From DATLLN01 sp963809205 (lineage in GTDB: Bacteria; Actinomycetota; Thermoleophilia; Gaiellales; JAICJC01): a stretch of DNA of 64,000 nt. The position numbers and the translations under genes are program-made. The stretch is taken from positions 69,625-133,624 of the forward strand of contig CAWEIS010000014.1 of the NCBI GenBank assembly GCA_963809205.1, given 5' to 3'. Positions 1-6,980 of the stretch are shown here, piece by piece. The first letter of the stretch is position 1. The number at the start of each line of letters is the position of its first letter. The notes under the pieces were generated by a model that was not told the origin of the DNA, made no database searches, and was given only the letters and a program-made list of their open reading frames with translations.

Positions 1-376
1 ACGCCTCCGTCCGCGAGCCGCGCACCGCGTTCTGGCCGATGCCGGGCGGATGGAACACAATCACGTCGCCGCGGTGCGGACCGTGGAAGCGGTAGATGAA
101 GCGCGACACCAGCACCCGGTCGCCCTGCTGCAGCGTCGGCTCCATCGAGGCCGACGGGATCCGGTAGGGCTTGACCACCCAGCCGTCGATCACGTACCAC
201 AGCGCGAACGCCGCGGCCACTATCAGCACCAGCTCGACGACCGGGTTCAGCCTCCGGCGGGCGGGATCCTGCTGGTCAACGTCTGGCGCTGCCGCGGGTG
301 CCTCGGCCGCCGCCGGGGGATCCGGCTCGACCTGCGCCGGCGGAGGCGCAGCCTCGTGCGTGGGCGGCTCGTCCGT
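1..376 (-). CDS. lepB: Signal peptidase I, 3' end cut off by the window edge
   Basis: Membrane-bound serine protease that removes signal peptides from exported proteins. The visible part has a Pro/Ala/Glu-rich cytoplasmic head, one membrane helix (around ELVLIVAAAFALWYVIDGW) and the catalytic-serine motif IPSASMEPTL, followed by the box I/II region up to the edge. The catalytic lysine lies outside the window. It follows rplS directly. The start is unclear: the coding-like frame runs back to the rplS stop codon without any ATG, GTG or TTG, and the first GTG (position 229) would sit inside the membrane helix. An ATC at 385-383 or ACG at 376-374 would give a sensible N-terminus. Family call is secure, start is not. 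Confidence 0.88.
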
Positions 377-720
377 TAGCGGGATTTCTCGCGGACGCGG
401 GCGGCCTTGCCGACCTTGTCGCGGAGGTAGTAGAGCTTCGCGCGGTGGACGTCGCCGATCGCGCCCACCTCGATTTTCTCGATGCGGGGCGAGTGCACCG
501 GGAAGGTGCGCTCCACGAACACCTCGTTGAAGGACTTCTTGCGGACGGTGAACGTCTCACGGACGCCGGCGCCCTGCCGCTTGATGCAGATCCCCTCGAA
601 CACCTGGACGCGCGAGCGGGTGCCCTCGATGACCTTGAAGTGCACCTTGACGGTGTCGCCCGCCTTGAACTTCGGCACCTCTCGGCGCTGGCGGTCCTCG
701 ATGTCCTGAATCACGTTCAC
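376..720 (-). CDS. rplS: 50S ribosomal protein L19
   Basis: Structural protein of the large ribosomal subunit at the 30S/50S interface. The 114-residue product has the normal family length, with the conserved KFKAGDTVKVHFKV and RIEKIEVG segments and a basic end. The GTG start at 720 overlaps the trmD stop codon (GTGA) and is followed by VIQDIEDRQ, the expected L19 beginning. Last ribosomal gene of the rpsP-khpA-rimM-trmD-rplS block, so probably translated by coupling to trmD. Confidence 0.97.
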   Translation of the reverse strand: MNVIQDIEDRQRREVPKFKAGDTVKVHFKVIEGTRSRVQVFEGICIKRQGAGVRETFTVRKKSFNEVFVERTFPVHSPRIEKIEVGAIGDVHRAKLYYLRDKVGKAARVREKSR

Positions 721-1427
721 GGCTCGTTCTCTCCCTTTCGAAGCCGATGCATGGTAGCCGATCGCGATTCGGCCACGCGCCACCGTTCGACCTCCGCGTG
801 ATGGCCCGAGAGCAGGACGTCGGGCACGTCCCAGCCGCGGTAGGACGCGGGCCGCGTGTAGTGCGGATACTCGAGGCCGCCGTCCAGCGCGGGCGAGAAC
901 GACTCGACCAGATGGCTCTCCTCCTTGCCCAACGCACCGGGCAGCTTGCGCACCACGGCGTCGACCACCACCATCGCCGCCGGCTCGCCGCCGGACAGCA
1001 CGTAGGGCCCGATCGACAGCTCGTCGGTCGCGACGTGGTCGTGCACCCGCTGGTCGAATCCCTCGTAGCGGCCGCAGAGCAAGGTCAGCCGACCGCATAC
1101 GGCGAGGTCGGCGGCGACGGCGTCGGTCAGCTGCCGGCCGACCGGTGCCAGCAGCACGATCCGCCGCCCCCCGCGCAGCTCGTCGATGCCCACGCCGTAC
1201 GTCGCCTCGAGCGCGTCGCAGACGACGTCCACGCGCATCACCATGCCGGCCCCGCCACCGTAGGGCGAGTCGTCCACCTGCCGGTGAACGCCCAGCCCGA
1301 ACGGGCGCATGTCGACCGCGCGCAGCGCCAGCTCGCCGGACTCCAGCACGTTGCGCACTGGGCGCGACTCGCGGAGCCAGTCCAGGTAGCCCGGGAACAG
1401 CGTGAACACGTCGACCTCCAGGCTCAC
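717..1427 (-). CDS. trmD: tRNA (guanine37-N1)-methyltransferase
   Basis: Uses S-adenosylmethionine to methylate G37 next to the anticodon and so prevents +1 frameshifting. The 236-residue protein carries the SPOUT trefoil-knot signatures LLCGRYEGFDQRV and ELSIGPYVLSGGE and the DDSPYGGGAGMVM loop. The GTG start at 1427 gives the typical N-terminus (VDVFTLFPGYLD) and overlaps the rimM stop as GTGA; its own stop overlaps the rplS start in the same way. The frame stays open upstream, but that part reads as a shadow of rimM. Confidence 0.96.
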   Translation of the reverse strand: MSLEVDVFTLFPGYLDWLRESRPVRNVLESGELALRAVDMRPFGLGVHRQVDDSPYGGGAGMVMRVDVVCDALEATYGVGIDELRGGRRIVLLAPVGRQLTDAVAADLAVCGRLTLLCGRYEGFDQRVHDHVATDELSIGPYVLSGGEPAAMVVVDAVVRKLPGALGKEESHLVESFSPALDGGLEYPHYTRPASYRGWDVPDVLLSGHHAEVERWRVAESRSATMHRLRKGENEP

Positions 1428-1924
1428 AGCACGCCCTCGCGCAGGCCGATCCGCCGCCCGGCCACATCGACCGCCTCCACGGCGTCGTCCACGAACGGGA
1501 TCATCTCGCCCGACTCCAGCTCGAGCACGTCGTTCGCAGGATAGGTGTGCACCGTCCGCACAGCGCCCACGCGGCGCCCGCCGCACCACACCTCGCAGCC
1601 GATCAGGTCGACGTGGAAGAACTCGTCCTCGTCCGGCTCGGGCAGCGCGGACACCGGGACGGTGACGGGCTGGCCGCGCAGCTCCTGGGCCTGCTCGCGG
1701 CTGGCGGCGATGTCGAAGCGGACGATCGGCCGCTCGTCGGTGCCCTTGCGGCCGACGATCGTCGTCTCCCGGTCGCCCACCGTGACCTCGGTGCCCAGCG
1801 CCATCGGCACCGTGCCGCCGTGGCCGGTCAGCGTGACCGATCCGTCCAGGCCATGCGGCTTGCCGATCCTCCCGACCTCGATCCGGTCGGGTCGCCAGCC
1901 GCGGTCAGGCTGCGATCTCGACAT
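1424..1924 (-). CDS. rimM: 16S rRNA processing protein RimM
   Basis: Assembly factor that binds S19 during 30S head maturation. The 166-residue product opens with the family signature VGRIGKPHGLDG and has the PRC-barrel half near the C-terminus (HVDLIGCEVWCGGRRVGAV). The ATG at 1924 overlaps the end of khpA by 20 nt, and its stop overlaps the trmD GTG start. Sits in the standard rpsP-khpA-rimM-trmD order. Confidence 0.95.
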   Translation of the reverse strand: MSRSQPDRGWRPDRIEVGRIGKPHGLDGSVTLTGHGGTVPMALGTEVTVGDRETTIVGRKGTDERPIVRFDIAASREQAQELRGQPVTVPVSALPEPDEDEFFHVDLIGCEVWCGGRRVGAVRTVHTYPANDVLELESGEMIPFVDDAVEAVDVAGRRIGLREGVL

Positions 1925-2138
1925 GCACCCGGCGGCCCGTGCGCACCGCGGATGCCTTCACCACCGTCCGCAGGGATCGGGCGATCCGCCCGCCCTTGCC
2001 GATCACCTTGCCGCGGTCGGCCTCGGCGACGTGGAGCTCGAGCAGCACCTCGCCGGTGTCCCGCTCGGAGCGCTCGACGCGCACCTCGTCCGGTGAATCC
2101 ACCAGCTGGCGCGCGAGGTATTCCAGCAGCTCCTCCAT
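1905..2138 (-). CDS. khpA: RNA-binding KH-domain protein KhpA
   Basis: Small single-KH RNA-binding protein, usually paired with KhpB (which is not in the window), linked to cell size and sRNA control in Gram-positive bacteria. The 77 residues contain the GxxG nucleic-acid loop as GKVIGKGGRIARSLR. Family length is normal (about 75-80). It lies between rpsP and rimM, the conserved place for this gene, and its last 20 nt overlap the rimM start. Confidence 0.93.
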   Translation of the reverse strand: MEELLEYLARQLVDSPDEVRVERSERDTGEVLLELHVAEADRGKVIGKGGRIARSLRTVVKASAVRTGRRVHVEIAA

Positions 2139-2147
2139 CGGCGGAGG

Positions 2148-2384
2148 CTAGAGGCCGGCGACTTTGAGCAGCTTCTTGACGGTCGGCGTGGGCTGGGCGC
2201 CCTGCGCGATCCAGGCCCGTGCGCGATCGGTGTCGATCTCGATCAGCGAGGGCTCGAGCTGCGGGTTGTAACGGCCGATCGTCTCCAGCGTGCGGCCGTC
2301 ACGTGGGTTGCGCGAATCGGCCACGACGACCCGGTAGATCGGGTTCTTGTGCGAGCCGTGCCGCGCGAGGCGGATCTTCACCAC
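2148..2384 (-). CDS. rpsP: 30S ribosomal protein S16
   Basis: Small-subunit assembly protein of 78 residues with the conserved start VKIRLARHGSHKNPIYR and the IGRYNP motif. The first of two adjacent GTG codons (2384) is chosen: a GGAGG ribosome site lies about 9 nt upstream in the 58-nt gap after ffh. First gene of the rpsP-khpA-rimM-trmD-rplS block, probably cotranscribed with ffh. Confidence 0.96.
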   Translation of the reverse strand: MVKIRLARHGSHKNPIYRVVVADSRNPRDGRTLETIGRYNPQLEPSLIEIDTDRARAWIAQGAQPTPTVKKLLKVAGL

Positions 2385-2442
2385 TGGGGAACAACCTCCG
2401 ACGTAACCATCAGGACAACCACGCAGTCTACCCGGGGCGCCC

Positions 2443-3771
2443 TCAGCGGCGCGGCATGCCCGGGAACTGGGGCATCTTGCCCTTGCCGACCTGCTTCATC
2501 ATCTTCTGCATCTGCTTGAACTGGCCGAGCAGCTGGTTGACGGTCTGGACGTTGGTGCCCGACCCCGCGGCGATCCGGCGGCGGCGGCTGCCGTCGATCA
2601 ACTTCGGGTTGCGCCGCTCGTACGGCGTCATCGACAGGATGATCGCCTCGACCCGGTCGACCTGCCGCTCGTCGACCTTCATGTTCTTGAGCTGGCGGCC
2701 GACGCCCGGCAGCATCCCCAGCAGGCCGGCCATGCCCTGGCCGCGGGTCATCTTGCGCACCATCCGCAGCTGGTCGAGGAAGTCCTCGAGCGTGAACTCG
2801 GCCTTCCGCAGCTTGGCCTCCATCTCGGCGGCCTGGTTTTCGTCGAACTCCTCCTGGGCGCGCTCGATCAGCGACATGACGTCGCCCATGCCGAGGATCC
2901 GCGAAGCCATCCGCTCGGGGTGGAACTCCTCGAGCTGGTCGAGCTTCTCGCCGACCGACGTGTAGAGGATCGGCTTCCCGGTGACCGCGCGCACCGCCAG
3001 CGCGGCGCCGCCGCGGGCGTCGCCGTCGAGCTTGGTCAGGATCACGCCGTCGTAGTCGACCGCCTCGCGGAACGCCTCCGCCGTGGCGACCGCGTCCTGG
3101 CCGGTCATCGAGTCGAGCACCAGCACCACATCGTGCGGCTTGACCTTCTGCTTGATCCGCACGAGCTCGTCCATCATCTCCTGGTCGATGGACAGCCGGC
3201 CGGCGGTGTCCACGATGACGACGTCGCGGCCCTGTGCCTTGGCCTGCTCGATCCCCCACGCTGCCGTCTCCACCGGATCGGAGGTGCCCCGCTCGAAGAC
3301 CGGCACCTGGAGGGACTTGCCGAGCGTCTGCAGCTGCTGGATCGCGGCCGGCCGGTAGACGTCCGCCGCCACCAGCGCCGGCGTCTTCTTCTGCTTGGCC
3401 AGCAGCCGCGCCAGCTTGCCGGCGGCCGTCGTCTTGCCCGAGCCCTGGAGGCCGGCGAGCAGGATCACCGTCGGCGGCTTGTTGGCGAACGAGAGCTTCG
3501 CGCCGGACGTGCCCATCAGCGACGTCAGCTCCTCGTGCACGATCTTCACGACCTGCTGGCCGGGCGTCAGGCTGTCCAGCACCTCCGCGCCCATCGCCCG
3601 CTCCTTGACCTTGGCCACGAAGTCCCGGACGACCGCGAAGTTCACGTCGGCCTCGAGCAGCGCGAGACGGATCTCGCGCATCGCCTTGTTGATGTCGTCC
3701 TCGCTCAGCTTCCCCTTGCCGCGGAGGCCGTCGAGGGTGCCGTTCAGGCGGTCGGACAGGGAATCGAACAT
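2443..3771 (-). CDS. ffh: Signal recognition particle protein Ffh
   Basis: GTPase subunit of the signal recognition particle; it binds 4.5S RNA and signal sequences of nascent membrane proteins and docks on FtsY. The 442-residue protein has the N domain, the G domain with P-loop GLQGSGKTTAAGKLA, DTAGRLS and TKLDGDARGG, and a methionine-rich M domain (RMVRKMTRGQGMAGLLGM). The ATG at 3771 is 8 nt downstream of a -10-like TACGCT, so the mRNA may be nearly leaderless. Adjacent to its receptor gene ftsY, as is common. Confidence 0.98.
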   Translation of the reverse strand: MFDSLSDRLNGTLDGLRGKGKLSEDDINKAMREIRLALLEADVNFAVVRDFVAKVKERAMGAEVLDSLTPGQQVVKIVHEELTSLMGTSGAKLSFANKPPTVILLAGLQGSGKTTAAGKLARLLAKQKKTPALVAADVYRPAAIQQLQTLGKSLQVPVFERGTSDPVETAAWGIEQAKAQGRDVVIVDTAGRLSIDQEMMDELVRIKQKVKPHDVVLVLDSMTGQDAVATAEAFREAVDYDGVILTKLDGDARGGAALAVRAVTGKPILYTSVGEKLDQLEEFHPERMASRILGMGDVMSLIERAQEEFDENQAAEMEAKLRKAEFTLEDFLDQLRMVRKMTRGQGMAGLLGMLPGVGRQLKNMKVDERQVDRVEAIILSMTPYERRNPKLIDGSRRRRIAAGSGTNVQTVNQLLGQFKQMQKMMKQVGKGKMPQFPGMPRR

Positions 3772-3779
3772 GGTCGGGA

Positions 3780-3785
3780 AGCGTA
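3780..3785 (-). promoter_or_regulatory. Putative -10 element of ffh (TACGCT)
   Basis: TACGCT read on the minus strand, 8 nt before the ffh ATG. It fits the TANNNT-N6 to N10-start pattern seen at many monocistronic or first genes here and would give an almost leaderless transcript. No clear -35 box. Inference from spacing only. Confidence 0.4.
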
Positions 3786-3809
3786 GTCGGCGCCGGCGGG
3801 TGAGCCGTC

Positions 3810-4802
3810 CTACGCTTCAGCGTCGAACAGGGCGTGGCCGAAGTCGACGGGGTCGAACGGTCGCAGATCCTCCAGCCCCTCGCCGATACCGATCAGCTTC
3901 ACCGGTATGCCCAGCTCATGGGCGATGGCGAGCGCGATGCCGCCTTTCGCCGTCCCGTCGAGCTTGGTCAGCACGATGCCCGTCACCTCGACCGCCTCCG
4001 CGAACAGCCGCGCCTGCTGCAGGCCGTTCTGCCCGGTGGTCGCGTCGATCGTCAGCAGCACCTCGTGCGGCGCGCCGACCAGGCGCTGGCCGATCACGCG
4101 GTGGATCTTGCGCAGCTCGTCCATCAGGTGGTCCTGGGTGTGCAGGCGGCCGGCGGTGTCGACGATGACGACGTCGCGGCCGCGCGACTCCGCTGCCGCA
4201 ACCGAGTCGTACGCCACGGCGGCCGGGTCGGCGCCCGACTGCGACGAGATGAAGTCCGCCCCGGCGCGGTCGGCCCACGTCTCCAGCTGCTCGCCGGCGG
4301 CGGCGCGGAAGGTGTCGGCGGCTCCGATCACGACGGTCATGTCGGCCTCGCGGAGGTGGTGTGCGATCTTGCCGATCGACGTCGTCTTGCCTGTGCCGTT
4401 GACGCCCGTCATCAGCACCACCGCGGGCCGGTGGCTGACGTCGATCCGGGGATCGCCGGGCGGGGTCATCAGCTCGCCAACGATCTCGGCCAGCCTGGAT
4501 CGAAGCTCCTCGCCGGTGGTCAGGCCTCCGGCGTCGGACTCGGCTTCCAGCCGCTCGATCACCTCGACCGTCGCCGGCACCCCGCAGTCGGCCATGATCA
4601 GCGCCTCCTCCAGCCGCTCCCAGACCTCGGGATCGGCCGGGTCGAACATCACGGCCTGCAGCTGCTGCGTCATCGCCCGCCGGCTCTTCGACAGGCTGTC
4701 GCGCATCCGCCGGAACAGGCCGCCGCGACTCTCCTCGGGCTCGTCGGCGACCGCCACCTGCTCGGTGCCCGTGTTGAACATCTGCTGCCACGACCTCGAC
4801 AT
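3810..4802 (-). CDS. ftsY: Signal recognition particle receptor FtsY
   Basis: Membrane-associated GTPase that receives the SRP-ribosome complex. About 330 residues: a short N-terminal region with an amphipathic stretch (GGLFRRMRDSLSKSRRAM) that may bind the membrane, the N domain, and the G domain with GVNGTGKTTSIGKIA, DTAGRLHTQ and TKLDGTAKGG. The long acidic A domain of E. coli FtsY is absent. Two in-frame ATGs exist (4811 and 4802). 4802 is preferred because the upstream ATG lies inside a TACGAT -10-like hexamer placed 7 nt before 4802. Divergent from the dehydrogenase at 4826. Confidence 0.97.
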   Translation of the reverse strand: MSRSWQQMFNTGTEQVAVADEPEESRGGLFRRMRDSLSKSRRAMTQQLQAVMFDPADPEVWERLEEALIMADCGVPATVEVIERLEAESDAGGLTTGEELRSRLAEIVGELMTPPGDPRIDVSHRPAVVLMTGVNGTGKTTSIGKIAHHLREADMTVVIGAADTFRAAAGEQLETWADRAGADFISSQSGADPAAVAYDSVAAAESRGRDVVIVDTAGRLHTQDHLMDELRKIHRVIGQRLVGAPHEVLLTIDATTGQNGLQQARLFAEAVEVTGIVLTKLDGTAKGGIALAIAHELGIPVKLIGIGEGLEDLRPFDPVDFGHALFDAEA

Positions 4803-4809
4803 CCGGCAC

Positions 4810-4815
4810 ATCGTA
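4810..4815 (-). promoter_or_regulatory. Putative -10 element of ftsY (TACGAT)
   Basis: TACGAT on the minus strand, 7 nt before the chosen ftsY ATG. Its last two base pairs (4814-4815) are shared with the divergent -10-like hexamer of the 4826 gene, so the two promoters appear to overlap physically. Confidence 0.42.
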
Positions 4816-4819
4816 GAGT
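4814..4819 (+). promoter_or_regulatory. Putative -10 element of the Ldh2-family gene (TAGAGT)
   Basis: TAGAGT lies 6 nt before the GTG at 4826. Spacing predicts a leaderless mRNA. It overlaps the ftsY -10 on the other strand by two base pairs. Confidence 0.42.
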
Positions 4820-4825
4820 GGCCCC

Positions 4826-5752
4826 GTGCAGGTCGCCGTCGACACCGTCCGCGCGGCGCTCGAGCGGCGGGCCCGGTCGCTCGGCTTCGACCCGCCCGCG
4901 GGGGCGCTGCTGGCCGACCACTTCCTGGACGCCGAGCTGCGCGGCGCCGCCACCCACGGTCTCGGCCGGATGCGCTGGCTCGCCGGATTCGTCGACATCC
5001 GCCCCTCTGCCGCACCGGTGCTGGTCGAGCGGGCGGAGGGCATCGCCCGCTACGACGCCGCGGGCGCGCTCGGCTACCTCGCGCTGGCCGGCGCGATAGA
5101 CGCCGAGCTCGAGCGGCCGCCCGAAGGCGCCCGGCTGATCGTGGTCGGCGGCTGCTTCCCCACCGGCCGGCTCGGCTGGTTCGCCGAACGAGCCGCCCGG
5201 AGTGGCCTGGCGGTGCTGGTGTGGGCGACGTCGACGCCGCGCATCGTGCACCCAGAAGGCGGGCCGCCGGTGGCTGGGACGAATCCCTTCTGCCTCGCCC
5301 TGCCGGGCGACCGGCCGACGGTCGTCGACGTCTCCATGGGCCGCCTCACCTACGGCGAGGTGCTGCGCGCCGCGGCGGCCGGTGAGCGGCTGCCGGCGGG
5401 CGCGGCCGCCCGGCCCGACGGCTCACCCGTAACGGAACCCTCGGAGGTGATCGCCAACCGCGCGGGCATCCTGCCGTTCGGCGGCGAGCTGGCCCACAAG
5501 GGCTTTGCCCTGGCGCTGATGGTCGAGCTGCTGGCGACCGCGCTGGCGCCGGTCGACGGCCATGCGGCATGCGCGCTGCTGGCCCGGCCGCGGTCGCAGC
5601 CCGCCGAGGCGATGCGGCGCGCGCTCGAGGGCCGCCGGTTCCCGGGCGACGCCGGCGCGCGAGCCTCGGAGGCGGCCCTGGCACGCGGGAGGATCGACGT
5701 GGACGACGAGCTCTGGGGCTGGCTGGTCGGGGCTACGACCCCAGCACGTTGA
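4826..5752 (+). CDS. Malate/L-lactate dehydrogenase (Ldh2/MDH2) family oxidoreductase
   Basis: NAD(P)-dependent 2-hydroxyacid dehydrogenase of the Ldh2 family (malate, lactate, ureidoglycolate or sulfolactate as substrates in known members; substrate here unknown). Family features: AELRGAATHGLGRM near the N-terminus (HG with Arg), GTNPFCLALPG in the middle, and FGGELAHKGFALALMVELL. At 308 residues it is shorter than the usual 330-360, mostly in the linker before the GGELAHKG motif and at the C-terminus. The GTG start follows a -10-like TAGAGT by 6 nt. It is one of three genes inserted between ftsY and smc, and its end overlaps the convergent gene 5733-6419 by 20 bp. Confidence 0.85.
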   Translation: MQVAVDTVRAALERRARSLGFDPPAGALLADHFLDAELRGAATHGLGRMRWLAGFVDIRPSAAPVLVERAEGIARYDAAGALGYLALAGAIDAELERPPEGARLIVVGGCFPTGRLGWFAERAARSGLAVLVWATSTPRIVHPEGGPPVAGTNPFCLALPGDRPTVVDVSMGRLTYGEVLRAAAAGERLPAGAAARPDGSPVTEPSEVIANRAGILPFGGELAHKGFALALMVELLATALAPVDGHAACALLARPRSQPAEAMRRALEGRRFPGDAGARASEAALARGRIDVDDELWGWLVGATTPAR

Positions 5753-6419
5753 CCGCTCTGGCGGCCACCATCAGGATCGCCGCCACCGAGATCGTCGAGT
5801 CCAGCGCCATCAGCGTCTTCGCACCACGGGTCAGCGGCATCGAGTCGGTCGGGCTGAACGCGATCCCGTTGGTCAGCGCCACGTACACGTAGTCCTCCAG
5901 CCGCGGGTACCAGCCGGTCGCCGCCAGCTCCGGATTCTCGTCCTGCGGGAACTGGAAGTCCGGCTTCTTGCGGCCGTGCATCGCCCGCCGCACCGGCCCG
6001 CCGGCGTCGTACATCCAGTACCACAGGCCGAACACGATCACGTTCGTCAGCCAGACAACGCCGCCGCTGGAAAGCAGCTGCGCAGCGGACAGGTTCGAGC
6101 TCTCCTCCGTCAGCAGCGCCGCTAACAGCAGCACCAGGTTGGCGAAGTTGCCGAGCACGACGAGCGCGATCAGCCACTCCACCCCGCGCCGCACCTTGAC
6201 CGAATCGGCATCCAGCGGCGACATCGAGAACGCGATCAGCAGCACCGCCTCGGGGATGCACAGGATCAGCCAGACCCACCCGTCGACGCCGAGCAGCTCC
6301 CAGCCCCCGCGAAGGCTCATCAGCGCGAGGGCGACGAGCAGCGCCAGCGCGACACCGACGAACACCGTCGCCTCGTCCCGCGCCTCACGCCGGGCATCGA
6401 CCACCTCCGCCTGTGACAT
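5733..6419 (-). CDS. Multi-pass membrane protein of unknown function
   Basis: 228 residues with about five to six predicted membrane helices (for example FVGVALALLVALAL, VWLILCIPEAVLLIAF, EWLIALVVLGNFANLVLLL, VVWLTNVIVFGLWYW) and a charged loop rich in Pro/Asp/Glu. The segment VALTNGIAFSPTDSMPLT before the last helix is a re-entrant-looking stretch typical of an uncharacterised actinobacterial DUF1345-like group; function unknown. Downstream of the GNAT gene, on the smc strand, and overlapping the convergent dehydrogenase by 20 bp. Confident as a real gene, not as to function. Confidence 0.7.
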   Translation of the reverse strand: MSQAEVVDARREARDEATVFVGVALALLVALALMSLRGGWELLGVDGWVWLILCIPEAVLLIAFSMSPLDADSVKVRRGVEWLIALVVLGNFANLVLLLAALLTEESSNLSAAQLLSSGGVVWLTNVIVFGLWYWMYDAGGPVRRAMHGRKKPDFQFPQDENPELAATGWYPRLEDYVYVALTNGIAFSPTDSMPLTRGAKTLMALDSTISVAAILMVAARAVNVLGS

Positions 6420-6461
6420 CGAGCGACGGGATTCGTCAGGCGCCGGGGCTTCCCTGCCCGG

Positions 6462-6974
6462 TCAGTCCAGCACGAACTCCATCAGCAGCCCGTCAGCCCA
6501 GTTCCCGTCGGCCATCCGCTGGTAGCGGCGCATCACGCCGACCGGGCGGAAACCGACCGCCTCGTAGCAGCGCACGGCGCGCTCGTTGGCGACCGCCGGA
6601 TCGATGACCAGCCGGTGGTAGCCGAGATCCGCCGTCAGGTGCCGCACCAGCACCTCGATCGACTCGCGGCCGAGGCCCCGGCCCTGGAAACCCTCGGCCA
6701 GGAACAGGTCGATCCCGGCGTGGCGGAAGTCCTCGTCCCCCAGCTCGGCGTACTGGATCATCCCGGCGATCTCGCCGCCGACCTCGATCACGAACGGCAC
6801 CGAGTCGTCGCCGGCGGGCGGCTTCGCCGCGTCGGCGACCTCCTGCTCGACCTCGGCCAGCGTGTGCGGCCCCCACCAGCGCTCGACGGATGGCTCGCAG
6901 TGGATCTCCCACAGCCGCTGGGCGTCCGCGGCCACGGGCGTGCGCAGGGTCAGCCGGTCGCCGCGCAGCTCCAC
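6462..6974 (-). CDS. GNAT-family N-acetyltransferase (AAC(6')-like)
   Basis: Acetyl-CoA-dependent acetyltransferase of 170 residues. It starts LTLRTPVAADAQRLWEIH (strand 1 of the GNAT fold), has GGEIAGMIQYAELGDED, the acetyl-CoA loop EGFQGRGLGRESIEVLV and the C-terminal NERAVRCYEAVGFRPVGV. The pattern is closest to aminoglycoside 6'-acetyltransferase-type members, but many of those act on other amines, so no resistance role is claimed. It follows the smc stop by 6 nt and is likely cotranscribed with smc. Confidence 0.85.
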   Translation of the reverse strand: MELRGDRLTLRTPVAADAQRLWEIHCEPSVERWWGPHTLAEVEQEVADAAKPPAGDDSVPFVIEVGGEIAGMIQYAELGDEDFRHAGIDLFLAEGFQGRGLGRESIEVLVRHLTADLGYHRLVIDPAVANERAVRCYEAVGFRPVGVMRRYQRMADGNWADGLLMEFVLD

Positions 6975-6980
6975 GGCGGG

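Noticed and set aside
1547..2167. Plus-strand frames over rimM and khpA
   Set aside because: They overlap three secure genes on the minus strand and show no family features.
6462..6974. Aminoglycoside resistance gene
   Set aside because: The AAC(6')-like pattern is shared by many GNATs of other function and the context (smc operon) does not suggest resistance.
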